Assembly: GCA_963920525.1 (NCBI GenBank)
Contig: OY986439.1
Location: 22,968,819 to 23,032,818, forward strand
Source: Dichetophora obliterata
Lineage: Eukaryota; Arthropoda; Insecta; Diptera; Sciomyzidae
Reading direction: 5' to 3'
DNA length: 64,000 bases
The position numbers and the translations under genes were made by a program. The notes under the pieces were generated by a model. That model did no database searches and was not told the DNA's origin. It worked only from the letters and a program-made list of their open reading frames with translations. The first letter of the stretch is position 1. Each line of letters begins with the position of its first letter. Below, in pieces: positions 23,203-34,149 of the stretch.

Positions 23203-23755
23203 ATGCATTGGAGTTTGACGAGTCTGCTGAAATGCACCATAGAATTGAAAAGATTTTTGCTTCGCTAGAAGCTAGTGTTTTAACTGAAACGTGGCTATTT
23301 GCACAACCAAATGTTCAATTATATAAGGCCTTGACCGAAATCGATCAATTATTTTTGGGTTATTTAATTAATTTGAAATCTTAATTTCAATATGTATGTT
23401 AGAAAATATAAAACTGAAGCTGAAAAATTAAAATTATAGTTAGATCGAGAAAAAGAAAGAAATAAATGTGCAAAAATTAAAACTTTTTTAAAGAGAGCAT
23501 AAAAATGAGAATAAAATAGCTACAAACACATTCAAAAGCGACAAGGAAGGGATCTTATCCGAAGAGAATCTAACCAAAGATAGCAGAAAATTACAAAATA
23601 AACAAGTGATGAAAACATGCAAGATTTCGAAAACCATAAAAAATAATGGTTATGAAAATCTGCAAGATCTTGATTACCAGCGACCCTCTAATCCCTTTGA
23701 GAACGATATTGTGTTCAGCAAGAGATCGATAAAGAGGCGAAAAGAAATTTAGAAA
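23203..23755 (+). pseudogene. decayed coding remnant, unknown family
   Basis: Three protein-like stretches follow each other on the plus strand in different frames. The first (about 23203-23383) reads through HHRIEKIFASLEASVL to a stop. The second (23392-23510) is a charged, probably coiled-coil segment with KTEAEKLKL, an internal TAG, then DREKERNKCAKIKTFL. The third, one frameshift later (23495-23755), continues REHKNENKIA and ends with a basic SKRSIKRRKEI before TAG. One nonsense and one frameshift restore a coherent charged protein, which suggests a pseudogene, perhaps of the surrounding hAT element. Family not recognised; introns instead of frameshifts are possible. Confidence 0.4.
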
Positions 23756-24017
23756 ATATTAAGTTTGAGTTTGAGAAATATGTGGACGTAGGCCAGTGTT
23801 GTTAAATAATGATTTTATTTTACTTACTACAGTCTAAGCCCGAGTCTTTAACCTTTTGCAGTAAAATCTTTAAGTTAACTTATGAAAAGCAACTTGTTTA
23901 TGTTTTCCCAAGTTCCCATCTTAAAGATTTTTTTAACTTTAAAAAAAAAGCCGACTTAATAACAAATATTCTTTTTCTTGAATTATAACTCAGTGTGACG
24001 AAATCGGCAAAAAAAAC

Positions 24018-25040
24018 CACAACCAAATTTTATTGAAATTCTAAAGAGGGATATGTTAAGAGTCCATCTCACCTAATTTGACCTCTCATAATTTCTTTCA
24101 ATTCATTTTTAAAGTTGAAGTACTTAAATTTGGATGTGCCGACATTCGTTTAATTTTTTACAGCCATTTTCCTTGTTGAAAATTAAAAACAAAATTCACT
24201 TCCTCTCTGTAGAACTTTCAGTAAAATAAGAATTTGTAAAAGAATTTGACGAAGTGGGAGCATTTTGTAGGGTAGCAAACATATAAATCATAGGAATCAG
24301 TTTTTGACTTAAAAAAAAACTTTAAAATTGCCACCATTTAGCGAATTTTAAACAGATTTTAATGTTCTTGAGTTCAATGGAAAGGTATTTTTACTTGCAT
24401 TAAGTTTTTGTAAAAAAATTGATATCATTATGAAATAAAGGGTTATAACTAAAAATCTGCACTGAGTTTATTCACATCACATATTCAAAATATAGTATAA
24501 ACCGGAATGAAATTATTTTCCATTATTAACGGGAAGGATTGTACTTTCAAATAAAAAAAGAAATTTGAGAAAATATTCAGTAGTTTTTTTATAGAATTTT
24601 TAAAAAAAAAAGTTATTTGGCGGACCCTGTATATAGATAGCAGTCAGTTTTTGAAGAAAAAAAAGAAAAGTTAAAATTGGTGCTATTTAAGGAATCCTTA
24701 ACCGATTTCGATGTTCTTAAGTTCAATTGAAAGGTATTTTTACGTGCAATTATTTTTTGTGAAAAAACAAATTTCAATTGCTTTATTTTTTCTTTTATCG
24801 CATTTCTTTTTACATAGTCTTATTTTACCCAAAATTCTACCGAAAATAAATGGATTTCATTTCTCATTTCCAACAAAGCAAATGGCTTTAAAAATTCAAT
24901 GAATATCGGCACAACAAAATTCGAACACTTCAAATTTCAAAATAAATTAAAAAAAACTTGTCACGCAATTTGGAGGTCAAATCAGATAAGATGGATTCTC
25001 AACATGTCCCTCTTTAAGAATTTCTATAAAGTTTGGTTAG
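24018..25040. repeat. foldback element (about 1.0 kb)
   Basis: The left arm (24018-24240) matches the reverse complement of the right arm (24800-25040); for example AAGAGGGATATGTTAAGAGT on the left against AAGAGGGACATGTTGAGAAT inverted on the right. Inside are two direct, diverged units (24298-24420 and 24646-24770) sharing GATTTTAATGTTCTT and GAAAGGTATTTTTAC. It sits at the inner edge of the 25037-25970 inverted arm and probably inserted there. Confidence 0.75.
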
Positions 25041-25970
25041 GTTTTTGAAGTGAAAACTTCTTTAGGCGCGTTGAATGATTTTGGTAGAGGGTAAATCATT
25101 GGTTTGCATCATCGTATTTTTCCAAAGAAATCGTCCACAATCGGCCGCAAGCTCACAAAGAAATCACTAGAAAACTCCTGAAATTAATGCATATAATCTG
25201 TTTGTTAGTATAAAAATACTTAAGTTAGGTTGCAATAAGATGTTTGCAACCAAAACTTATTATTAGTTTGGTTTATATTGGTATATATATGCCTTTAAAA
25301 TTTGGAAATTTCTTCAGTTGTTATATTTGTCAACATTTTTGAAAAATTTGCTTTTACTCAAACAGCTGCTATTCATGGTGAGATTTAAAAATGGATCGAT
25401 CTTCTTCTCTTTCTGCTTTTTTCTGCTGCAACTTCGTTTTCAAACAAGAAAAATAATGTATGGATTGAGTGTTTTAACATTTTAATCTTTAAGTTGTGAT
25501 AAAGGAATATGTTGAACATTCGAATAATTACATGCATGCTCTTATTTTATTACATATCGTCAAACAAAGATTGACAATTTTCATACTTGTTGTATTTGTC
25601 AGTGGCTTTTTATTTTCACCACTGCGGCATTTTATATTCTGAGTTGTCAACTATGGCTGTGTGTCAATCGGAAAGTTTTCAGTCGTGGTAGGATAGAAAA
25701 TATCAAGTTGAATAAAATTTGTGTGTGTTGAAATAAATTTGTCTTTTTTGCTGTGTCAAATGGACGATGAAATTTTGACAATTACAAATTTTGACGTTTC
25801 ACATTTCGGTCGTGTTTTAGCGCAAATATTTTATTTTATTTGCATTTTATCAATTTGCGACATATTTTATTCGAAATCTTGTACTTGCAACATATTTCGT
25901 AAACTTGTAATATTGTAAACTTAAAAAACTTAAAAAATAACAAATTAATGAAAAAAATGAACGAAAGTGC
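25037..25970 (-). repeat. right arm of 1 kb dispersed inverted-repeat pair
   Basis: Inverted copy of 17813-18850, lacking the 148-bp MITE. It lies inside the hAT-like element while its partner lies outside, so it is probably a transposable-element family inserted twice rather than terminal repeats of one element. The common 65-codon ORF (25721-25918 plus) differs at few residues between copies but shows no known domain. Confidence 0.8.
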
Positions 25971-26274
25971 TTGAGTTTGTGTGGTCCATGTGTGGTCCAA
26001 CGGTCTCCAACATCAGCAAGTGCAGCAAAGTTAAATTGGCTTTCTTTGCTGGCGAGCGTCCTCCAAGTGCCACCACCAGCAAGTGCAGTGCAAAATTTGT
26101 TGCTAACCAACATATATAAATATTAATTTTAGAATATTCTATTTTTAATACACAACGCAATATAGATATGGTGAACATGTATATTGTGTTAGTGTTATGA
26201 TATAAATAGATATAAATAAGCTTTAATTTTTTATATTAATTCAATAATGAAATAATTTAAATAAATTACTTTAA

Positions 26275-26500
26275 TTATATGTATTTTTGATATGGTAACA
26301 CTTCTCCTTAAAATAAATAGTTTCAGTAATATATAAAAAATTTAATAAATTGTTATAAGCTCTTAACAAAAATAATTCTAATTTCATATGCCGACTGTAG
26401 CTACACGATTAGAATTCAAAACGTCTACAAAAAATTTCCGGCTAACTGTGCCAACAACAATTACCAAGGAAATCTATAAACAAGGACGCACAGAGAAGAA
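26275..26500 (+). repeat. dispersed repeat, direct copy of 17505-17720
   Basis: Diverged direct repeat sharing GTAACACTT, CATATGC-GACTGTAGCTACA, a CTACAAAAAATT-like stretch and the ACAACAA-rich tail. Just downstream (26537-26623) lie three copies of the CATCCTACATGT phrase, two of them as the palindrome TCCTACATGTAGGA. Confidence 0.65.
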
Positions 26501-27009
26501 CAGGATCAGAGCGGAACTTTTAAAACTTTTTGATTTCATCCTACATGTAGGACGGGCTGCAGTATAAGCTTTCGCACATCCTACATGTCCGTCCGACCTG
26601 TCAAATCCATCCTACATGTAGGACAGTCCGAAACCCCCTATTAGCAGGTCCGTGGCAGGACAACGTCTTCCAGGGAATACTAAAATTTATATATAGGTTT
26701 TCGATTCGGTCGGCAATCCTCTCACTGCTATACTTTTTTTTTTTGTCCATATCGGCACAATGTGTTATAATTCAAGAAAAAGAATGTTTGTTACTATATA
26801 ATTTTTGGTCGGTTTTTTTTTTAACGCGAATGTATATTTTATTGCACTTATTTTTGTCCGGTATTTTTATACGGTATACCTACTTCACTATGAAAAACAG
26901 TTTAATTGATGAAAACAGTTGAAATTCCAATTAGTTGAGTTATTAGTTAGACCACTAAGTAGTATTAGCCCAGTTTTCCCCAAATTTACGATCCGCCCCT
27001 GTGTACGTT

Positions 27010-28706
27010 CGGTGATCCATCGATTCGATCATCCAATTGCACCGTAGAGAATGTGCGAAAGTACAATGCTTACTGGTTTTATTCTTGTTGATGTTGTTTT
27101 TGTTGTTTTTGTAATTGATGTTCGCTTCTATGCCGAATATACAATTGTTCATCAACATCCAAGCATTGAAAACAGAAAAAAAATCAAGCAAATTGAACGC
27201 ATTTGTATGCAGGAATTCAATCGCGTATCCAACGGATGCGCGCTTCAACAGTTTTCGTCAGCAAGGTTTTTTTTTATTGTTTTTGTTCTATGAGTTTTTG
27301 CTGGAATTTTGTATATTCGTATATAATACATATGTGGTATATATTATTTGGACGCGCGCAATTTTACACACATTCTTAGTAGAATTATTAAATACACTGC
27401 AAAAAAATTGTGGTCCTCTGCTATTTGAAGTTGACAACACGCTGCGGTTCGATTGGCAACAAATGCGCCGATGATTGGGATGGTAACTACGACGGCGACA
27501 AACACTACCTTACACTATGACGATGACGGTGACGACAGATTCGCGGTCTTGGATAAACTAAAGTTAAATAGATTTTTAGTGGCTAGCTGCTTGCTAGCTA
27601 GAAAATCAGATGCCTTGCCTTAGTTGGCTTAAATATTGACTCACTTCAATTCAGGTGAGTTCAGGCAACAGCAGCAGAAGCAGCAGTTGTAGTCGTTGCT
27701 GCTACTTGTTGCTGCTTTACAGCTGTATTACAGCTGTGTAATACTGAGAAGATGAATTCTAGCGTTCAGAAAGAACGCTAAAGCTTTTGGCATAAGCGAG
27801 TTGCTGTTGTTGTTGTCAACACCTCTACCTACCGTTTGCCGTTTGTCTTTGTAATGCTTGTTTGTTGTCAATACGCTGAGCTTGCTGCGAAAAGTTGATT
27901 TACGAGCGGGCGATCGAACGGACTCGATCGCCCAAACGATACTCTCAGCTTGCACTCTAATCTACTTCATTTTTGCTGCTCCACTCTGAGTGTCGCTCCA
28001 AAGCAGCACCGATTATAGCCGATCGCGTGTTGGTGTGATGTAGTTAGAGTGAGGAGAATTCATTCAACTCGTACAATCAAGTGTCCAACATTGTTTTAAC
28101 TACTACAGCTTGGCCAAAATGTATAGCCGTTGCGGTTCAAGTAGAGTTAATTAGCAGTTAGAGTTTTGTTTTTGCCAATTGCGAATAGATTCTTTATTTT
28201 GTTTTGTGTTTTAATGTTTATAGATTTTTCGACGAAACTGTTTTCTGAATTCTGTTGAAGACTCTTGGGCAACAAAGTTTTAGGAAGCAATTTAATTGAA
28301 GCGGTGTTGCAATTTACAATTTTCAATAAGTTACTTATGTATGGTTTTATCTCAAGAATCACCAAAACATTATTATTGCCATCAATCAATAATTTTATAA
28401 AAATTATTTATCGATACTTTTTCGATCAGATTAAAATAAACTCAATGATAGATTAAAATAACATCGATCAAAATAAAAATAAATCATTGATTGATATTTG
28501 TTGATCAGAAACAAAAATCAAGAATTGACATGGCCTAGATTTAAAAATGGCCAAATTCACTGACTCAAGAAATACACGCAAACAGGTGCGTTGTGATTTA
28601 TAATAAAAAATTTTTATTAAAAACAAAAAAACGACTTAAAAATCACTACAAATTAAAAAATAATATTTAATTAATTTCTTGCTCAAATTTAATAATTTAT
28701 TTATAT
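27010..28706. other. unassigned spacer, possibly single-copy
   Basis: No supported gene. The part 27420-28140 is less AT-rich and contains GACGACGG-type triplets and CAGCAG/TTGCTG runs like fly regulatory or untranslated DNA. ORFs at 27115-27474 and 27728-27955 have no recognisable domain. I see no TATA-Inr combination that I would defend. Confidence 0.4.
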
Positions 28707-30365
28707 ACCCACTGAACCATAAGCGAAGGTAAGGTGAGAGTTTTGCGAACGTTTTTGGATAGATTTGTTTTTAATTTTTTATTTTGTCGCTTAAAAGTGT
28801 TTGTAATAGAAGAGTACATTCGTGAAAACTTTTCCCAGAAATAAAAACTGTGCTTCTGTTGCAAAATGAATCAAAAACTTATTTTAAGTCGAAAAAGAAT
28901 CATTTAGAAGCTAAAAATTCTTCGAAAATGAACCATTTTTGTTCATAAATGAGTTCAGAAATACATCATAAGTGTTTCCTGTTTGCATTCTTAAATGAGT
29001 TCAAAAAATAATAACTTTTTATCATATCAGTAGAAACAATATATCATAAACGAAACATTTCTTGTTCATAAATGAGTACAGAAATGAATCTATAGTAATA
29101 AAACTCATTTTCTGTTTGTTTGTTTGTTTGGCCTTTATACAAATCTAAACGGCTCAACGGATTGTGCTCAAACTAGGTATACATATTAAGTGCGTCCCAA
29201 CTTGAAATGTTACATACTTAGTTTTTGCCACGCCCCCTATGAAATTTTTCAACTAACAGTAATTTTGTTATTATAAAACATTTTAGTATCGGAGATTTTT
29301 GTGTATTGAATTTTATAAAAATTTTGTTATTTTGATATCAAAAACATTTGCATATCTTTGAAATTGAAGAAATTTTCAGTACAACGACTTTTTCATAAAA
29401 CATCGTTGCCTAAGAATGAGAAAAAAACGACATGAAAATCAAAGTTTGGTCTTTCGATGCAAATATCTCCGCTGTCCATTAATATATTTCATTCAAATTT
29501 TTTTTGTTCAAAAGTTCAATAAAATCACTTCACAAAAATAGGTTGAACTGTACCGTTAAGTCAGTGTATATATGTTGTATGATTATGTCAAGAAAAGTCC
29601 AAAATATTGACTTTTTACTCAAAAAATGACTCAAAAATTGTTGTTGTTGTAAAAATGAAATCAATTAAAAATTGCACATCTAGCTACCTTTCATATGACA
29701 TAGCATGTATTTGCAAAAATTCTTCCAGCTAAGCGCAAAAATTATTTTACTGTTTTTGTCATCAAAACAACAAGGGCACCCCCCCCCCCCCCGTTTGATT
29801 TTTTTCGCGAAATTTATTTTTTCCAAAATGTTGTTTTTATATATTTTACAAAAAAGTCAAGTCTCAAAAATAATTTATGTATGTGAAAAAATTACCCCAA
29901 TATCTCTTTCCAATCAAAAGTTATGGCTAAAAATCTATTTTTTCTTACCAGACTATTAATAAAACTTAGTTTTGTGTTAAAATTCTCTATATAGTTTGAA
30001 CGTTTATATCATTGCCGAGTGCCGAGAAATAACTTTTCTGTGGTTCACGTTTTAACTCATTTCCGAAAAAAAAATTCATTTCTGAGAGGCAATTTCATGT
30101 GGCGATTGATTCAAGAAGGGTTCATTTCCGAGTGCCGAAAAATAACTTTTCTATGATTCTTTTTTTAACTCATTTCTGAACAAAAAAAGTACAATTTATG
30201 GTTCTGTTTTGACTCATTTCCGAACAAAATTAGGTTCATTTTTGAGAGGCATTTTAGTCCGACGAATGATACAAAAAGTGTTCTTTTTTGAGTGCCGAAA
30301 ATAAATGTTTCTACCCGAAAAGGTTCATAAATGAATTAGAAAACTGTAGTTTTGGTTCACTGGGT
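28707..30365. mobile_element. 1.66 kb repeat element with ACCCASTGAACCA ends
   Basis: Left end ACCCACTGAACCA (28707) and right end TGGTTCACTGGGT (to 30365) form inverted termini with one mismatch. The interior repeats the phrase CATAAATGAGTTCAGAAAT and its inverse CTCATTTCTGAAC on both sides of a Helitron-like insertion (29089-29985). No transposase is seen. A target duplication is ambiguous because both flanks are AT-rich. Confidence 0.6.
29089..29985 (+). mobile_element. Helitron-like element, copy 1 (3' part missing)
   Basis: Starts TCTATAGTAATAAAACTC after an A, with the TTTGTTTGTTTG stretch typical of insect Helitron 5' ends. It aligns with the reverse complement of 50590-51477 over most of its length; shared phrases include CCAATCAAAAGTTATGG and CATCTAGCTACCTTTCATATG in similar form. 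The 3' CTAG end found in copy 2 is absent. A run of about 15 C lies at 29778-29792. Non-autonomous: no Rep/helicase. Confidence 0.7.
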
Positions 30366-30755
30366 ATATTATTATATATGAAATCTTATTATTTTATTTT
30401 TTTTAATTTTTTTTATTAACATAAATGTATTAATTTTTTTATGAATATAAAAGCTATGAAGTCAAAGCGTTAATTAAATAAAAGTTTGATTATATTAGCA
30501 CCGACTTCAAAGGCTTTGTATTCATAAAGATATTAATATATTTAAGATAATAAAACAAATTAAAAAATATTAAAATAATAAGATTTCCAATATAATAATG
30601 TATATAAATAAATTATATTTGACCAAGAAATTAATAGAAAAAGTAATTCAAAATTTTTGTTTACTTTGTGGTGATTTTGAAGTAATTTTTCTATTCTTTT
30701 TTTTTTTGCTAAAAAGTTTTTATTTCTTCCTTTTTAGTGAATATGATAATAATTC
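30366..30755. other. AT-rich spacer
   Basis: Nothing recognisable beyond A/T runs. Confidence 0.6.
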
Positions 30756-31085
30756 TACCTATTCTTGCTAAGAATTATAGTACTCTAGTGTCGATATTAT
30801 TCGAGATACAATGTTTTTCTAATAGTGAAATGCCCTTTGCAGAATGTCGCCTACTTTCTTGATGGTGTTTTATTATAATTCTACCTAGTCTTGTAGCAAA
30901 TTTCAGTACCATAGTGTCAAAATTAACCAACAGTATTAACAATAGTGATACGCCCTTTGTCGAACTCTGCCCACCTTCTTCAAAGTGTTTTGTAATATTT
31001 ATACTCATTCGTGTAAAGAATTTTTTTACTCTTGTGTCAATATTATTCGAGTTATAGTGTTTTTCTAATATTGCCACACCCTTGA
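30756..31085. repeat. about 120-bp tandem repeat, 2.8 copies
   Basis: Three diverged units in tandem, each with a TACCTA-TCTTG or TACTCATTCGTG start, a TAGTGTC.ATATT centre and TGCCCTTTG or CACACCCTT near the end. A minus-strand ORF (30775-31092) spans it because unit length and composition keep the frame open; its peptide is repetitive and not a known domain. Confidence 0.7.
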
Positions 31086-31107
31086 ATACCACTACTCAAA
31101 AATGAGT

Positions 31108-32085
31108 ATGAATAAGTATAAGTAGTTTCCAAAGTAGTACTCATATGTTATTGATTCAAAACACAGTGAATAAAATAAGTATAGAATGAATTATATATTA
31201 AGTGTTGCCACCCAATGATATGTAATTTTAAGAATTTTAAACATAATTTAACAGTGTTAGGAGGTCGCTGATGTCGAATCTGAAGTCAAAATTTTAAAAT
31301 TCAATATGGTTAATAGGGCTGCCACATTTTTTATTTTTTTATTTTTACGAATTCGGTGCTGACTCGAACCCTAGGTAAAAATGGGTCGATGAATCCGAAT
31401 CTGTTGTCAAAATTTCAAAACTATGTAATCTTTGTATAATAGGGCTGCCACCTAATAATATGTATTTTAAAGAATATTACATACCATTTAATAGTTTTAG
31501 AGGGTCGCTGATTTCGAATCTGAAGTCAAAATTGTAAAATTCTATATGGTCATTTTGAAATTCTGACAAAGGATTTGAATTCAGCGACCCTTTTTTACAT
31601 AGTGTTCGTGACAGCATCGAATTCGTAAAAATAAAAAAATGAAGGTGGCGATCCTATCCATTATATTAAATATTGAAATTCTAAATTCAGATTCGAAATC
31701 AGTTACCCCCTAACACAATTAAATTATGTTTAAAATTCTTAAAAATACATATTATTAGGTGGTAACCCTATTACAAGAAAATTTCATAATTTTGAAATAC
31801 TGACAACGGATTTGGATTCAGCGACCCCTTTTGGCCTAGTGTTCGCTCCAGCACCGAAATCGTAAAAATAAACAAAAACTGAGGTGGCAACCCTATCCAC
31901 CAGATTAAATTTTAAAATTCTGACTTCAGATTCGAAACACTGTTTAATTATGCTTAAAATTCTTAAAAATACATATTATTAGGTGGCAACCCTTAATATT
32001 TAATTCATTCTTTTCTTATTTGATTCACTGTGTTTTGAATCAATCACATATGAGTACTACTTTGGAAACTACTTATAAAGGGTGT
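31108..32085. mobile_element. foldback element next to mariner
   Basis: Outer arms are inverted copies: AAGTAGTTTCCAAAGTAGTA with ATTGATTCAAAACACAGTGA on the left and their inverse at 32013-32085. Inside are further inverted and direct units built on GAATCTGAAGTCAAAATT and AGGTGGCAACCCT, so the whole could fold on itself. No ORF. The mariner at 32088 abuts or interrupts its right end. Confidence 0.75.
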
Positions 32086-32216
32086 TTTTTATAGAGTGAT
32101 ACAATTTTAAGTTGGCATCACTGCTTTATTTGACCACCCATTTAACAGCTGATAGTTGTTTTTTGTTAAATTTGCTATGACATTTTATTATAAATTGACT
32201 TATACCAGAGTAACGC

Positions 32217-32525
32217 GTGCAAATTGTGGAAATTTTTAATCAAAATAATGGTTCTGTTCGTCAAACTTATCGTACACTTCGTCCATATTATAGCGTACAT
32301 AATCGTCCTTCAGAGCTGCTAATTCGAAGAACAATAGATCGTTTTCGGACCACATTTACTGTAACTGATAATGTGCATCCCGTGAGACGCCGAACAGTGC
32401 GCACTGAAGAATCTGTAGCCGCTGTACAGGAAAGCATTGAAGATGATCAATTCGTCGCCGTTCTCAGCAACTGGGGTTGTGTGCTTCCACTTTATGAAAG
32501 ATTTTACGAAAAGATCTTGGCTTAA
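32217..32525 (+). pseudogene. mariner-type transposase, N-terminal fragment
   Basis: DNA-binding part: a helix-turn-helix region reading IVEIFNQNNGSVRQTYRTLR, followed by NRPSELLIRRTIDRFRTTF and a basic linker VRRRTVRTEESVAAVQ. These are characteristic of the paired-like domain of mariner-related transposases that start with EIF-Q. The frame is lost after about residue 80 (DDQFVAVLSNWG...), where the sequence shifts frame, so the catalytic core is separated. Confidence 0.85.
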
Positions 32526-32865
32526 AATCTTTTAAGATTTAACTTGTGCAGGAGTTCAAGCCAAACGACCATCGTATGTGCCACCAATCGGCGAATGGGC
32601 TGAAGCACAAATTGATATTGATTTTGAATTTCCATGGATTATTTTATTTTTCGATTAAGCCCACTTTTGGTTGAATGGGTACGTAAATAAACAGAATTGT
32701 CGTATTTAGAGTGAGGAAAATTCACAAGCTTTTGTCGAAACACCATTACATCCACAGAAAATTACGGTTTGGTGCGCTTTATGGGCTGGCGGAGTCATTG
32801 GCCCATATGTCTTCAAAAACGATGATGGTCAGAATGTTACTGTCAATGGTGAACGGTATAGGAAC

Positions 32866-33228
32866 ATGATTCGAAGTTTTTTCGTACCTCAATTAGCTGG
32901 CATTAATCTTGCTGATATGTGGTTCCAACAGGACGGAGGCACATGCCACACAGCGGGCGCTACAATTGATTTACTCAAGGAAACTTTTGACGAAAAAATA
33001 ATGTCACGAAATGGACCAATTAATTGGCCCCCAAGATCGTGTGATTTAACCCCATTGGAATATTTTCTTTGGAGTTATGTAAAGTCACTTGTCTACTTGT
33101 ATAACTCGAAGAGTTATCGGCGAGATACGGCCGCAAATGCTGCGAAAAGTTTATGAAAATTGGTGTTCCTGATTGCGCCTTGTACGCGACAGCCGTGGCG
33201 ACCACATGGCCGAAATCATATTTAAACA
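32866..33228 (+). pseudogene. mariner-type transposase, C-terminal catalytic fragment
   Basis: Contains the second and third catalytic carboxylates: WFQQDGGTCH (second Asp) and PPRSCDLTPLEYFLW (third Asp), with 36 residues between them. It continues as KSLVY and then breaks at a frameshift near 33110; a further segment in another frame (ending near 33229) reads as the usual C-terminal region. The first Asp region, expected around 32770-32800 (TVWCALWAGG on the sense strand), is seen in another frame. A dead copy. Confidence 0.85.
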
Positions 33229-33340
33229 TTAATGTAATAAAATGTTCTATTCAATAAAGCCCGTTTCATTAATATTAAAGATATATTACTATGTTTTATT
33301 ATGATTTAAACTTGTATCACTCTATAAAAATCACCCTTTA

Positions 33341-33548
33341 CAAGGAGAACAAAGCGCTCGGTTCTTGCTACGTTTTTATATCAAATACAAGCAGAACAAA
33401 GCGATCGGCTTTTGCTACGATTTTATATTTTCTACAGCGGGAGCGGAGTGCATACATCTTATGACATGACTATGTTAAAAAATGCGCTTTACACAAGGAA
33501 AATTAAGCGCCCTACTGTTTTTTTGGAGCGCTCGCTTCCCTGCTGGGT
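33341..33548 (+). repeat. dispersed repeat family (AGAACAAAGCG), copy 1
   Basis: Direct copy of 38788-39016: CAAGGAGAACAAAGCGCT, then ATCAAATACAAGCAGAACAA, a TTTTCTACAGCGGGA phrase and the end GCGCTCGCTTCCCTGCTGGG. It lacks about 27 bp (CTTTAGATGCGCTAATGG region) present in copy 2. Confidence 0.8.
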
Positions 33549-33729
33549 CCCTTATATTTTAAGAATCCAAATTCACAAAATTATCTTCGGTATCACTTCT
33601 GAAATTTAGTCAATCAGATAACAATCACAAGTTCTGTGCTATTTCGAGTGTACCTTTCCATTTGAATATCCTTCACACAGGACACTGAGGGTGGAAATTG
33701 AGAATTATATCTTGTTTGGGGAGATATTA

Positions 33730-34147
33730 GGGGTATTCACGGGTTGTTCCTAATTGCAGGAGTGTAAAAATGCAAGATATTTTGCGCACTAACGCGTGAA
33801 CATCAATAATTTAACTTAATTATGCAATCAAAATTATATGTCGAATGAACAGTAAATATATTGCCATCTCATTTCAATATCAAAAATTATATCAAAAAGG
33901 TGCTAAATCAACGTACAAACATAAGCTTTTTAAAGTTTTACCCAGGTGGCAACTATATATAAAAACAACCAAAACATGAATCAGCTGTTTAGCATCACTG
34001 CTTGTGCGTTCTCGCAATAGGTTTGGGCAATGCGTAATTCAAGAAGAGTTGCAAAATTGCTACTAATGTGTTTGTTGCTGGAGTGATGCGAAAGTTAGCA
34101 ATCTTGCATCGTCGCAACAGCGTTTCGCATCAACCCGTGAGTACCCC
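33730..34147. mobile_element. MITE, GGGGTATTCAC family, copy 1
   Basis: Ends GGGGTATTCACGGGTTG (33730) and CAACCCGTGAGTACCCC (to 34147) are inverted with one mismatch, flanked by TA on both sides. 418 bp, no ORF. The terminal GGGTATTCAC motif recurs in two other elements in this window (47531 and 57858). Confidence 0.8.
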
Positions 34148-34149
34148 TA

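Larger units (their letters stand above)
22249..27001. mobile_element. 4.75 kb hAT-like element
   Basis: Left end CAGGGGCGGAGC (22249) and right end GATCCGCCCCTG (to 27001) are inverted CAGGGGCGGA termini. Flanks TGTACGAT (22241-22248) and TGTACGTT (27002-27009) match at 7 of 8 positions, as an aged 8-bp hAT target duplication would. CAGGGGCGGA-type ends are common among animal hAT elements. The interior holds later insertions (a foldback at 24018-25040 and one arm of a 1 kb inverted repeat) and a decayed coding remnant; I could not identify a transposase domain. Confidence 0.7.
32088..33338 (+). mobile_element. Tc1/mariner-superfamily element (decayed)
   Basis: Inverted termini AAGGGTGTTTTTTATAGAGT (left) and its near inverse (right, with A for T at one position), about 28 bp including GTGATACAA, flanked by TA (32086-32087 and 33339-33340). 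The length of 1.25 kb and the transposase fragments inside fit the superfamily. The coding region is broken between the two fragments. Confidence 0.88.
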
